Source of the DNA: a virus
DNA length: 64,000 nt
Reading direction: 5' to 3' (one strand)
Virus record (IMG/VR): IMGVR_UViG_3300030108_003282
Span: 30,927-94,926 of that record
Positions 34,769-42,944 of the stretch are shown in pieces. The position numbers were made by a program, and so were the translations under genes. A model generated the notes under the pieces. It was given only the letters and a program-made list of their open reading frames with translations. It had not been told where the DNA came from and did not search any database. How positions within the stretch are numbered: the first letter of the stretch is position 1; each line of letters begins with the position of its first letter.

Positions 34769-37024
34769 TTACTCACCTAATCTCAAAAGTCCAAAATTAT
34801 CCACAAATTGTTTCTTTGCGAGAATTACTTGATTGTCTGGGAATTGTGCTGGATTTTTAGCAAACTTTTCAAGTTGCAGTTTAAATGCCTCAACAATCTC
34901 ATCCTGCATTTTTTGAATGATATTAGCCATATTATCATTTAACTCTTTAGCCGCTTCTTCCGCTTTCGTTGAGTCGGGGTTGTCGTCTATGGTCTTAAAT
35001 GCTTTCCTCACCGTTTCGTCTCCCGCCAGTTCATCAACTTGAGCAAAGAACGCTAAACTGTTTTCTGGTGTTATTGAATCAAATCTTGATTGGGTTTCTA
35101 AACGGTCAGCAAGACCAATTAAGCCTCCTTTATCTTTTAATCTTTTAGATGTCTCTAATAAATATTGCTCAAAATCAGTCATGTTTAGCAACTCTTGACG
35201 CATTCTTTCAGCCTGTGCAGAAATATCTGTTTGCGCTCGACCTTCAGTTAATATTCTTTTGGCCTGTTCAATATCTTTTTCTAAGTTTGCTATTTTTGTT
35301 TTTGACCTAGACATCGTTTCTTCCGCAACATCTTCTTTAAATTGTTTTTGTTTTTCTTTGGCCGTATCTAATTTTTCTTGGAGTGTCTTCAGCCTATTTT
35401 TATATCTCTGTCTTTCCTTTTCTCCGAATTCAGCCGTTTTTGCTTTTACTCCTTCTTTATATGCTTCTTCAGGAGTAACTTTTTGGAATCCATCTCCTTC
35501 ATCTACTCTTATTTCAGCGTAGTTGGCTTCTTGTTTAGCATCAATACGTTCCATTACAATTTGGCCTTCTTCATCCCTAATCTGATTACCTTCTTTATCT
35601 TCTTTTGGTCTATTTACTGGAACTGGTACACCATCTTTAAAATATTCAATAGTATAGTCTTCTCCTTGTTCATATCCCATATCTTCAAGATATTTTTCGT
35701 AGGCAACCGCTTCTTTTACTGTAAAATTACCCTCAAGAAAACTCAATTGCTCTAACTGTCGTTCTTCTTGTTCATTAGCGATGGTGTTTTCTAATCTCTC
35801 ACTCTCTGTGATTTTTTTACGAATATCAGCAGTAATTTGTTTTCTACTCCTACCAGCAAGTTCTACACCATCTTGACCAGTAAAGGGTCTAATGTTTAAG
35901 CCTCTCTTTGTTGTGCTTTCTCCTTCGATAAGAGCGTTATAAATATCGTCAATAATTAATTCAAAAGCATTTTTGTCCGATAGGGTTTCTTGGGTTCTTA
36001 CTGCATTAAAAAATGGCTTAGCCCAGTCCTGTGGAAACTCATTTGATAGAATAATTTTAGCAAAAGGATTCGCATTCATAGATTTATTGCTTCCTTTCTC
36101 CAAAAATATAATATTTGGGAAGTCAGCGCCATTTGGAAGTTTCTTTGGCCTGAATGCTCTTGTGCTTCCTTTGATTTTATCAACTGCTCTTAAATATTTA
36201 AGAACAGATGCGCCAGTAAAGGGTTCAATGACTGTCATTTTTTGCCCACTAGCAACAAAAATTTTCTTTTCACGAACTTTGTCGTCAATATTAACAGATG
36301 TATTGCCTGAAACGAATAACATTTTAGTATTTGTCTTTTTTCCGCTTTCATCTCTAGTGATTGCGTTATAAGCCTCTCTTAATTTCTTCTTTTCATCGAG
36401 AGTTTCTTTGGAATCGCCCTTTTTTGTAATCATTCTACTAATTAACTCAGAATCTGACTTCAAATTTGTTAAAATAGAGCCTTCTTTGAGTTCTCCGCCA
36501 ATTGCTTCAGCAAAATTTGCTAAAAGTTTTTCGTCTGATGGCGGATTTTCAAACATAATTACGGATTGACCCGTTCTTTCACGCAAAATGTCCAAAGAAT
36601 CCCTAATATCTCGGTTTCTTTGTAGCGTTTTCTTCTGTAATCCAGCCTCTTCATCAATTCTTTGTAAAATTTCATCAACTTTTGCTTGATTTGCTTCCGA
36701 TTTTGCATCTAAAGCCTCTCTGATTAACGCTCTAACATCATCAATTGTCATAAAACTGGCGGCTTCCTTCAATTTTTGAACATTTTCTTTCATTTGCTCA
36801 AGAGTTTGGTCGCCATACGGAGGTTGCCCGTATAAATCTTTTAATTTTTGCAGGTCAATTGTCCCTGCATCTACTTGACGAAGCAGATTTTTCAATGTTT
36901 GCGGTTCAGTTCGCAGATTTTTAATCTCTTCAACTGCTTTTTCTGTTTGAGCAGCATTAACAATCACAAAGGCCAAAGTATTTTTGTCCGATGGAATCAT
37001 TTTTAACTGCTCAAACCAACTCAT
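34769..37024 (-). CDS. Trp-tagged large coiled-coil protein, 751 residues
   Basis: Begins M-S-W-F-E-Q-L-K, the shared tag, then mostly coiled coil. A compact segment (about 255-330: KKIFVASGQKMTVIEPFTG, then NIIFLEKGSNKSMNANPFA) may be a small domain. A beta segment is near 425-470 (MGYEQGEDYTIEYF). It may be the largest cargo or a core scaffold. It forms a near-overlapping pair with the gene at 32287. Function unknown. Confidence 0.7.
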   Translation of the reverse strand: MSWFEQLKMIPSDKNTLAFVIVNAAQTEKAVEEIKNLRTEPQTLKNLLRQVDAGTIDLQKLKDLYGQPPYGDQTLEQMKENVQKLKEAASFMTIDDVRALIREALDAKSEANQAKVDEILQRIDEEAGLQKKTLQRNRDIRDSLDILRERTGQSVIMFENPPSDEKLLANFAEAIGGELKEGSILTNLKSDSELISRMITKKGDSKETLDEKKKLREAYNAITRDESGKKTNTKMLFVSGNTSVNIDDKVREKKIFVASGQKMTVIEPFTGASVLKYLRAVDKIKGSTRAFRPKKLPNGADFPNIIFLEKGSNKSMNANPFAKIILSNEFPQDWAKPFFNAVRTQETLSDKNAFELIIDDIYNALIEGESTTKRGLNIRPFTGQDGVELAGRSRKQITADIRKKITESERLENTIANEQEERQLEQLSFLEGNFTVKEAVAYEKYLEDMGYEQGEDYTIEYFKDGVPVPVNRPKEDKEGNQIRDEEGQIVMERIDAKQEANYAEIRVDEGDGFQKVTPEEAYKEGVKAKTAEFGEKERQRYKNRLKTLQEKLDTAKEKQKQFKEDVAEETMSRSKTKIANLEKDIEQAKRILTEGRAQTDISAQAERMRQELLNMTDFEQYLLETSKRLKDKGGLIGLADRLETQSRFDSITPENSLAFFAQVDELAGDETVRKAFKTIDDNPDSTKAEEAAKELNDNMANIIQKMQDEIVEAFKLQLEKFAKNPAQFPDNQVILAKKQFVDNFGLLRLGE

Positions 37025-37041
37025 TGTAATCTCTCCTGCAT

Positions 37042-37359
37042 TTAAGCCATTAACTCCCTTAATTCATTAATAAAATTCTGAATATACTTTGCTCTTTCAG
37101 GGTCATCTTTCTTAACACTATTCATAACGATTTCATTTTCTTTAATTTCATTTATAATTGCATCAACAACGCTAAGACCTTTATCAAATTCTTCTTGATA
37201 TTCTTCTATTAAAAAATCAGGATAACCTTCTTCAGTATATTCTGTTGGTTTTCCGTCATTAAACTTAGCCCAACCCATGTTCTCATATTCTCTTCTAATT
37301 ACTTTGAAAAACTCATTTTTCATTTCATCTTCATTTTTGAGAATAGTTTGCCAACTCAT
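37042..37359 (-). CDS. Trp-tagged small helical protein
   Basis: A 105-residue protein starting M-S-W-Q-T-I-L-K-N-E-D. The remainder is acidic and helical. It overlaps the upstream TerS-like gene by four bases and has GGAGAGATTGC before its ATG. Cargo status is inferred from the tag. Not otherwise recognised. Confidence 0.7.
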   Translation of the reverse strand: MSWQTILKNEDEMKNEFFKVIRREYENMGWAKFNDGKPTEYTEEGYPDFLIEEYQEEFDKGLSVVDAIINEIKENEIVMNSVKKDDPERAKYIQNFINELRELMA

Positions 37360-38021
37360 TGCAATCTCTCCTGCATCTTCTGTTTAATATCCAACCAAAT
37401 CTCAGGATTGTTCTGTGCTAACACTTCTTGAACAATTTGCATTTGTGCAACAATAATGGTGTCCTGTCTCTTGTGAATCAATTTACCCTTAAACTCCATA
37501 AGATACTTCAAAGATTCTCTAATCTCTCTTGCTAACTTAGTTAAGGCATCAATCATCTTAGGGTCAAGGTCATTCCCTAAATCGTTGAACACTTGCTCTA
37601 AACGCATATCCAACTTCTGCACATTGTTTGAAAGCAAATCAACTTCATTTACTTCCTTTTTCGCTATCATCATGGCCGCAGATTCTTGTACGATTGGGGC
37701 CAAGTGGTGCTTCATGTGGCGTTGCACCTGCGTTTTCGTGGTGTTAAGAGCAGAAGAAACAGCCTCACTTGAAATATTACCTTCTTTTAACGCTTGTTCA
37801 TAGTGTTTCCTCATTGGGTCTGTGCATAGAACACATTGAGGATTAGACGACATTTTGTATTCGCCCATGTGGTTTCTTTGATGTTGTGCCGCAGTTCCAC
37901 TTCTCCAGTTATGAATAGTGTCTAATTCGTCGCAACTCGCCTGTCCTGTTTCAAGAGCCGATTCAAGTTCTTCTCTATTCGGGGCTTGACATAAACCACA
38001 CCGTTTGCGATTAACAACCAT
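37356..38021 (-). CDS. Terminase small subunit-like, duplicated zinc-HTH
   Basis: A 221-residue protein with two similar N-terminal units. Each is Cys-x2-Cys (CGLC, CVLC), a helix-turn-helix-like stretch and a His-rich end (HQRNHMG, VQRHMKHH). This is the pattern of small-terminase or DNA-recognition domains that select packaging DNA. The C-terminal 120 residues are a coiled coil for oligomerisation. It is not beside the large terminase, so the identification is tentative. Confidence 0.6.
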   Translation of the reverse strand: MVVNRKRCGLCQAPNREELESALETGQASCDELDTIHNWRSGTAAQHQRNHMGEYKMSSNPQCVLCTDPMRKHYEQALKEGNISSEAVSSALNTTKTQVQRHMKHHLAPIVQESAAMMIAKKEVNEVDLLSNNVQKLDMRLEQVFNDLGNDLDPKMIDALTKLAREIRESLKYLMEFKGKLIHKRQDTIIVAQMQIVQEVLAQNNPEIWLDIKQKMQERLQ

Positions 38022-38025
38022 AAAA

Positions 38026-38244
38026 TCACTTATACCGCATTCTCATAGAATCTCGCAACATATCTTTAATTGAATCGGAAAACGGAGGAAGGTCGCCATA
38101 AGAAGTTTTAGGGCTATGTCCACCACTCTCTTTTACAAACATATTACATTTTGCGTTTTGGTCAAGAGTAATAACATCTAATTGGCATTTTCTATCTTCA
38201 TTATTTTTACAGTTAGTTGCTGCACAATCTCTCATTTTTGCCAT
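38026..38244 (-). CDS. DUF1540-like small zinc protein
   Basis: About 72 residues from ATG 38244 behind GGAGAGATT; a longer frame overlaps the upstream gene. The four cysteines (CAATNC, then CQLDVITLDQNAKC) match the DUF1540 pattern, a small metal-binding module. Residues after 45 are flexible. Role unknown; co-transcribed with head genes. Confidence 0.65.
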   Translation of the reverse strand: MAKMRDCAATNCKNNEDRKCQLDVITLDQNAKCNMFVKESGGHSPKTSYGDLPPFSDSIKDMLRDSMRMRYK

Positions 38245-38246
38245 AA

Positions 38247-39413
38247 TTAATCTCTCCATAGTAATTGTTGCCACATCTTAGAAATAACTTTTTGGTCAGG
38301 TCTTAGTTTAAAGTCATCATCTTGATATGTGTCTGGATATTTTTCTCTAGCAGTCTTTCTGTAATCAAAACCGCCCTTTCTGTCGCCTTGCCACGCTCGG
38401 AATCCATTCGGTGCTTTATTAGTATTCTTTCGCTTTAATGCTCTATCAACTAAATTAATAATGGGTAAAGCAGTAGCCGTTAATTTAAAACTAACAACAT
38501 CTCCCGTCAAAGCATCCTTTTCATCCTCTTTACCAACATTTGTAATTTTTCTTGCTGGCTTCTGTTCATTAGGCTTAACTGCAAATTCTGTAGCCTGTAA
38601 AGAAGACCTTACTTTGCTGGTCAATAAACGACCACCTGCATTCCAAAAAGATTCATTACGGACAACATCATTAAAGAAAGACTCGACTGATTTAATTTCG
38701 TCTAAATCAACTTCATCAACCCCTTCGGGTATTCTATCCACTTCAACTTCCATTTCCATATCATCTATGAATTCAGTTGCTTCCTTCATCAGCCAAAGCA
38801 AACCTTTGGGATTAGCGAACTTTGTTTTTGTTCTTGAAAATAACGCTTGATGAGGAGGATTGCCACCATTAAAACCATCAGGAGCATCAATGTGTGCAAA
38901 CCATTCAGCAGGAGCAACACCAGATTTATTCTTTTTATCATAAAATTCTGTGGCATAGTGTCCTTGAATTTTACGGGGTCTTTTCTTTTGACCAGTCTTT
39001 GTTTTTTCTTGCTCAGTAAAAAGAATAAATGCGGGGTCTCTTGCTGGCCCTTTTCCTCCAGCATCGTTCCCTTCAAGATAAAAACTTTCTAATGTATCAG
39101 CAAGAGTTTTAATAATATTTGCCTGTCCTTCAGTAAATAAATTATTATCCACAAATGCTTCGATTGGTTCAAGAAACTGTATTGCTCCCTGACCATCACG
39201 GCCCCTATTTCTACTTCCTGCACGAATATTATTCATCATATGAGTTTTTAAAAACGCATAAAGATTTGGTACGTTTTTAACCATCATTTGGTCACCAGAA
39301 ACACCTTGACAGGTTTTTCTCCAAGTATTAAAGTTTTCAATGAAAGGAAAGGTTCCTCCCTGATTGACTTTGTTTCCTTTATGGGGCTGAAAGTTCTTTT
39401 TCTTCTTACTCAT
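38247..39413 (-). CDS. Hypothetical protein with C-terminal WQQLLW motif
   Basis: A 388-residue soluble protein with a basic N-terminus and mixed alpha/beta centre (PAEWFAHIDAPDGFNGGNPP). It ends K-M-W-Q-Q-L-L-W-R-D, similar to the L-W-K-Q-L-L-R-R end of the protein at 30673 and related to the Trp tag. It is in the tagged-protein cluster. Function unknown, possibly cargo tagged at the C-terminus. Confidence 0.65.
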   Translation of the reverse strand: MSKKKKNFQPHKGNKVNQGGTFPFIENFNTWRKTCQGVSGDQMMVKNVPNLYAFLKTHMMNNIRAGSRNRGRDGQGAIQFLEPIEAFVDNNLFTEGQANIIKTLADTLESFYLEGNDAGGKGPARDPAFILFTEQEKTKTGQKKRPRKIQGHYATEFYDKKNKSGVAPAEWFAHIDAPDGFNGGNPPHQALFSRTKTKFANPKGLLWLMKEATEFIDDMEMEVEVDRIPEGVDEVDLDEIKSVESFFNDVVRNESFWNAGGRLLTSKVRSSLQATEFAVKPNEQKPARKITNVGKEDEKDALTGDVVSFKLTATALPIINLVDRALKRKNTNKAPNGFRAWQGDRKGGFDYRKTAREKYPDTYQDDDFKLRPDQKVISKMWQQLLWRD

Positions 39414-40248
39414 CTTTCTTCCTCCGTTTCTTTCTACCTCTTACTACCTTATTAAACATAGCGGGGGCTGAAGTGGTAGTCACGGCTCCCACCATTTTAA
39501 GTTCAGAATCATTAAAATCTGCCGCCTTTCGACCAGAAGCATCAAGTAATAATTTAATAAAAAATGATTCATGTCTTTTTCCGTATCTATTGGTTAAATC
39601 ATTAATATTTGTAGGGTCAATGTCTTTAAGTTTTTGTCTCTTTCTCTGAGTTCTAGCAGTTATTTCCATCCTTGCTAGTTTTTCTTTGACTTTATCTTTA
39701 GTGTTTTCAGGGAGATTGTCGGTAATTGCATCAATAAAACCAATAAGGGTTTCAATTTCTTCAACCTGTTGGCTCTTAACTGCTGTTTCAATCCCAATAG
39801 CGTCAAACATTGGGTGAAGTATTTGTCTCTGTGAATCAGGATGTTTAAGGAATGTCTTAAGACGATAGTAAGTATTTTGTGGAAATTGCCCTACAATTGC
39901 CCCATATTCTGATGCTTGCGGAGACATGGTAAATTGTTCTTTCCCCATTCCTGCATGAGTCGCTTCATGCATAATAGTTCTAACAACGTACTCCATTATT
40001 TCTCTTTCTTTGGGTTCTCTTTTAAGTTTTCTTTTAAGATGGTCATAAATGGCTTTATGATTAATTCTTATTTTTTCTTCAACTAAATCTTTTAATTCTG
40101 GAGCCTTGCCTTGCGACATAGCCCTCATAATAGCCATTGATACTTCCATAGGATTAGAATGTATATTTTCTAAAGAATACGCCCCGAATGCCTGAAGGTC
40201 TTCATCGAAGGCAATATCTTCTACTTTAAGAATATCGAACCAACTCAC
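39406..40248 (-). CDS. Trp-tagged HExxH metalloprotease
   Basis: A 280-residue protein starting at GTG 40248 (AGGAGGATTA before it) with M-S-W-F-D-I-L-K, the shared tag. At about residue 94 is TIMHEATHAGMG, an HExxH zinc-binding site. Twenty residues later ASEYGAI offers a third ligand Glu. These features define a zincin-type protease. Its substrate is unknown; as likely cargo it could cut host surface or virion proteins. The C-terminus is very basic (VRGRKKRRKKDE). Confidence 0.8.
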   Translation of the reverse strand: MSWFDILKVEDIAFDEDLQAFGAYSLENIHSNPMEVSMAIMRAMSQGKAPELKDLVEEKIRINHKAIYDHLKRKLKREPKEREIMEYVVRTIMHEATHAGMGKEQFTMSPQASEYGAIVGQFPQNTYYRLKTFLKHPDSQRQILHPMFDAIGIETAVKSQQVEEIETLIGFIDAITDNLPENTKDKVKEKLARMEITARTQRKRQKLKDIDPTNINDLTNRYGKRHESFFIKLLLDASGRKAADFNDSELKMVGAVTTTSAPAMFNKVVRGRKKRRKKDE

Positions 40249-40250
40249 AA

Positions 40251-40427
40251 CTAATCCTCCTGTTCACGCATTGGGCAACTAGGACTAATTGGTGGTGCTG
40301 GAAGATTTAAAGGACACTTTTGGTATTTAGTGACCATTTGTTGACAGCGACGACAATAGCCAGTTTTTTGAACACGACTGGCGACTTCTCGCTCGTCAAA
40401 CTTAAGCACTACATCTCTCCAAGACAT
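40251..40427 (-). CDS. Trp-tagged small zinc-binding protein
   Basis: A 58-residue frame starting M-S-W-R-D-V-V-L-K, the shared tag. A Cys-x2-Cys (CRRC) and two further Cys (KCPLN, SCPM) could bind one zinc. It ends in the ribosome-binding site of the next gene. It was found by direct translation and is supported by the tag. Confidence 0.7.
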   Translation of the reverse strand: MSWRDVVLKFDEREVASRVQKTGYCRRCQQMVTKYQKCPLNLPAPPISPSCPMREQED

Positions 40428-40670
40428 TTACTGGCCTCTTGCATTTAATTCGTCTCGACATTCTTCAAGCATTTCTCTAATTTTTCTTAGTTGTTGTTCA
40501 GGTCTATCTGCCTTCATTTCATACATTTTAAGTAAATATTTCATTTCTTCAAGAAATTCATCTTTTTTAGGAATAGGCTTTCCTTCATCGTCTAAGCCTC
40601 TTTCCTCGTAATCCCTGCCGTATTCATCAAATGCAGGAGGAAGATTCTTTTTAATGCTTTCTTTCCACAT
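40428..40670 (-). CDS. Trp-tagged small acidic protein
   Basis: About 80 residues from ATG 40670, after GGAAAGATTGAT. It starts M-W-K-E-S-I-K-K, a tag variant without the residue between Met and Trp. The rest is charged and helical. A longer frame upstream lies in another gene and lacks a signal. Confidence 0.65.
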   Translation of the reverse strand: MWKESIKKNLPPAFDEYGRDYEERGLDDEGKPIPKKDEFLEEMKYLLKMYEMKADRPEQQLRKIREMLEECRDELNARGQ

Positions 40671-40671
40671 A

Positions 40672-40875
40672 TCAATCTTTCCGAGTAAATGGATTTTTAG
40701 ATTTAGGTTTCTTTTTAGCATCTTTAGCCGCTTCTTTCATCGGCTCTTTCTTATTGCCATCTTTATCTAAATCTAAGAAATCGGGCTTTGCCGCTTTTAG
40801 TTCTTCGTCATCAGCCTTTTCAGTCCCACAATGTGCCTTTTCGTCTTCTTTCCTAATAATGTCTCTCCAACTCAT
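40672..40875 (-). CDS. Trp-tagged protein with EF-hand-like loop
   Basis: A 67-residue protein starting M-S-W-R-D-I-I-R-K, then the DLDKDGNKKEPMKEA motif, an Asp-rich loop resembling an EF-hand that is common in small phage head proteins. The C-terminus is Lys/Ala-rich. Could bind calcium; probable cargo. Confidence 0.7.
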   Translation of the reverse strand: MSWRDIIRKEDEKAHCGTEKADDEELKAAKPDFLDLDKDGNKKEPMKEAAKDAKKKPKSKNPFTRKD

Positions 40876-40979
40876 TTTTTCTCACCTGTAATCAAGTCTT
40901 TGTTTTGTTTTTCTTCTTCTTTATCTAAACGCTTTGATTCAACATCAAGCCATTTATCTAGTAATGTGCATCTTGTCAT
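40872..40979 (-). CDS. Small hypothetical protein
   Basis: A 35-residue frame, ATG at 40979, stop overlapping the next ATG (ATGA) and containing its AGGTGAGAAAAA signal. Sequence is charged and helical with one Cys. Supported by tight packing only. Confidence 0.5.
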   Translation of the reverse strand: MTRCTLLDKWLDVESKRLDKEEEKQNKDLITGEKK

Positions 40980-41174
40980 CTATTTAGCCTCCAAAAATAG
41001 TTTTTTCAAAAATCTTCTGACTTCGCCTCGTTGTGCTGTATTTAAATCTCTTTGTGGACGGCTTCTGTTTAATAAAGTATCAATTCTTGCTAAGACACTA
41101 TCAGCAAAATCCATAGCATCCATTCTAAGTTGCTGTTCATCTGACCTTTGCTTCTTAATATCATCTTTCCACAT
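40980..41174 (-). CDS. Trp-tagged small protein
   Basis: About 64 residues from ATG 41174, starting M-W-K-D-D-I-K-K, nearly the same tag as at 40428 and 41179. Helical and basic after that. A longer frame start at 41198 is within the upstream gene and would hide the tag. Confidence 0.65.
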   Translation of the reverse strand: MWKDDIKKQRSDEQQLRMDAMDFADSVLARIDTLLNRSRPQRDLNTAQRGEVRRFLKKLFLEAK

Positions 41175-41178
41175 AATA

Positions 41179-41433
41179 TCAAGCCTCAAAAATTTCATTC
41201 AAAAATTCTTCAACATCGCCTAAATCGTAAATCATATCATCTATTCTATCAAGAGAATCTAAAATATCTTGATTATCTAAATCAATTGCAATGCTTTGTA
41301 TTTCTTGATGTTCTTCCGCAATAACTCTTAAAAGTCTTTTCAAAGACTCAGCCTTTAATCTAATGATTCTTGCTTGTCTAACATTGGGATTAATGCTATA
41401 ATCAGGTTGTTTCCTAATATCCTCTTTCCACAT
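41179..41433 (-). CDS. Trp-tagged small protein, first gene of leftward block
   Basis: An 84-residue protein starting M-W-K-E-D-I-R-K behind AGGTGATATT. It is helical with an acidic C-terminus. It is the first gene of the unbroken leftward set that runs to position 1, so its upstream region (41434-41641) probably holds a late promoter. Confidence 0.7.
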   Translation of the reverse strand: MWKEDIRKQPDYSINPNVRQARIIRLKAESLKRLLRVIAEEHQEIQSIAIDLDNQDILDSLDRIDDMIYDLGDVEEFLNEIFEA

Positions 41434-41534
41434 AATATCACCTAAAATTTCTCAAAAATTGGCTCGGAATTTTTTTGGCACTTGCGCCCTCATTTAAATT
41501 TGTTCATTTGTATTCCCAGAATAAAAATCTATAG

Positions 41535-41562
41535 TTTAAAGATAATGCTTTAAAGATAATAA
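41535..41562. repeat. Tandem 14-mer TTTAAAGATAATGC
   Basis: TTTAAAGATAATGC is followed directly by TTTAAAGATAATAA. A third copy, ATTAAAGATAATGC, is at 41943-41956. All lie upstream of leftward genes, so they may be promoter or activator sites. The surrounding 41434-41641 is AT-rich and noncoding. Confidence 0.6.
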
Positions 41563-41641
41563 GTTTGGCGGCCGTGTAAAAAATGTTTTATAAGAATGCG
41601 TTTAGTAATAATTAAATTAATTATATTAATAGTATTGTTTA

Positions 41642-41881
41642 TTATTCATCTTTATTTAGGCCAAAATCGCTTAATGATGTTTGTACACGGAACGCTCTTA
41701 AGTATTTGTTCAGATTACTGCGAACTTGTTTTAATTTATTTGTTATTTGGGTAAGTGCTTGTTTCTCCTCATTTGATAGTTCTCTCGCTTGTTCCCTATT
41801 CTTTTGGGCTTCTTCAAGGGTTTCTTTGATAATGGTGAATATCTCATCTAAATAAGTAATAGCCTCTTGTTCGGCTGACAT
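41642..41881 (-). CDS. Small coiled-coil protein
   Basis: A 79-residue acidic coiled coil starting at ATG 41881. No ribosome-binding site is visible, so the mRNA may be leaderless. Stand-alone gene between the leftward virion block and the cassette region. Not recognised. Confidence 0.6.
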   Translation of the reverse strand: MSAEQEAITYLDEIFTIIKETLEEAQKNREQARELSNEEKQALTQITNKLKQVRSNLNKYLRAFRVQTSLSDFGLNKDE

Positions 41882-42020
41882 ACTGTATCATGTTATGGCA
41901 GTAAGCCACAGGCTATAATACTGGCGGTTTTACCTTGAAATAATTAAAGATAATGCGTTAAAATAGAGCATTTAAAGCATTTCGTTCTAAATGAGAAGAA
42001 TTAAAAAATTTGAAACAAAG

Positions 42021-42030
42021 CCATATGGTT
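42021..42030. repeat. Palindrome copy 1 (CCATATGGTT)
   Basis: CCATATGG preceded by CAAAG. It is an 8-base version of the ACCATATGGT dyad and the left boundary of the array. Confidence 0.7.
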
Positions 42031-42215
42031 GTAGATTATGAATGCGGGAAATGTTGTTAATAACTACCATTTTCATCTATTGTCTTATTTTCATCTTTCT
42101 TAACAGTTCTCTATAGAACGCTATTGGTAACTACAAAATGTTTGTTTACACTCATCTATGACAAATATAATTATATGCCTATCATCTCTAAATGATAGTT
42201 ATTAAATACTCTAAC

Positions 42216-42225
42216 ACCATATGGT
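42216..42225. repeat. Palindrome copy 2 (ACCATATGGT)
   Basis: Full dyad followed by CTTTG three bases later, then the CCCCAG-CGAA-CTGGGG terminator-like hairpin facing the end of the gene at 42286. Confidence 0.85.
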
Positions 42226-42248
42226 TGGCTTTGCCAGTTTGGACGAAA

Positions 42249-42264
42249 CCCCAGCGAACTGGGG
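42249..42264 (-). terminator. Hairpin terminator after 42286-42792
   Basis: Perfect 6-base stem CCCCAG/CTGGGG with a CGAA loop, 22 bases beyond the stop of the leftward gene, between it and palindrome copy 2. Comparable tetraloop hairpins follow the other cassette genes. Confidence 0.6.
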
Positions 42265-42285
42265 CTACGGAGGGAAAAGCCAGCA

Positions 42286-42792
42286 TCATTCCTCCTCTTG
42301 ACCTCCTTCGTCGGATTTAACCGCAGGTGGGGTCATTGCTGGGATTTCACCGTTCATGGTTCCGTCCCAACGACCTTCTTTGTAGCCCTTAACGAGAGCA
42401 TCATAGGCTTTTTTGCCCATAGATTGAGCAAATGCCTCGATGTCGTCAAAAGCGCCACCAGTTCGCCCATGAGGGAGAATAACGGTGGTAATCAAGTCAG
42501 GGTTAGTAATACCCGCAAAGGCAGCAATGACCGCATTCTTCACAGAATTGGCAGACAAATCCACTTCTTCGGGCAAAGCCGATTCTCGGCCTCTTCGGGC
42601 GGCTGGGAAATCCGAGTAAGGACTCCCAATTGAGCGAATAGCAGTCCAGTAGGTGGAGCGCAAATCATCGCTATCTGTTGCATTTCCAAGTGTAATAGAC
42701 AAAGAAATGGCATTACCCACGTCTCCCCTATCTTCACGCTCAAGCCATGCTTGAACGGCATTTGTGTTCTTAATCCAATTTTCCTTCTTCAT
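42286..42792 (-). CDS. Cassette protein, paralog A
   Basis: A 168-residue protein starting with MKKENWIKNTN behind GGAGGAATTGAT. It is clearly related to the proteins at 44061 and 46449. Shared features are LRSTYWTAIRSIGS, FPAARRGRES, VILPHGRTGG and KEGRWDG, followed by an acidic, Gly/Pro tail. No known fold recognised. High Arg in the centre could mean nucleic-acid binding. It is the sole gene between palindromes 2 and 3. Confidence 0.75.
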   Translation of the reverse strand: MKKENWIKNTNAVQAWLEREDRGDVGNAISLSITLGNATDSDDLRSTYWTAIRSIGSPYSDFPAARRGRESALPEEVDLSANSVKNAVIAAFAGITNPDLITTVILPHGRTGGAFDDIEAFAQSMGKKAYDALVKGYKEGRWDGTMNGEIPAMTPPAVKSDEGGQEEE

Positions 42793-42902
42793 ATCAATTC
42801 CTCCAAAAAGGGTTTGATGCCCCGTTTTCCCTCCGAAGCACTAAATCGGAGACGGTGGCGTATATGGTTGCTTTTGCATTAACACTCGCAAAGCGAAAAG
42901 CA

Positions 42903-42912
42903 ACCATATGGT
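42903..42912. repeat. Palindrome copy 3 (ACCATATGGT)
   Basis: Dyad with CAAAG on the left and CTTTG on the right. To its left GGTTGCTTTT...AAAAGCAACC forms a stem. To its right a CCCC-GAA-GGG hairpin faces the end of the gene at 42945. Confidence 0.85.
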
Positions 42913-42944
42913 TGTGACTTTGCTCACAACCCCGAAGGGCGGAT

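Larger units (their letters stand above)
41882..42285. other. Noncoding interval with palindrome copies 1 and 2
   Basis: No convincing gene in 404 bases. It holds the third TTAAAGATAATGC copy, the first CCATATGG element (42021), the first full ACCATATGGT (42216) and a perfect CCCCAG-CGAA-CTGGGG hairpin at 42249-42264 after the next gene's stop. Confidence 0.6.
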
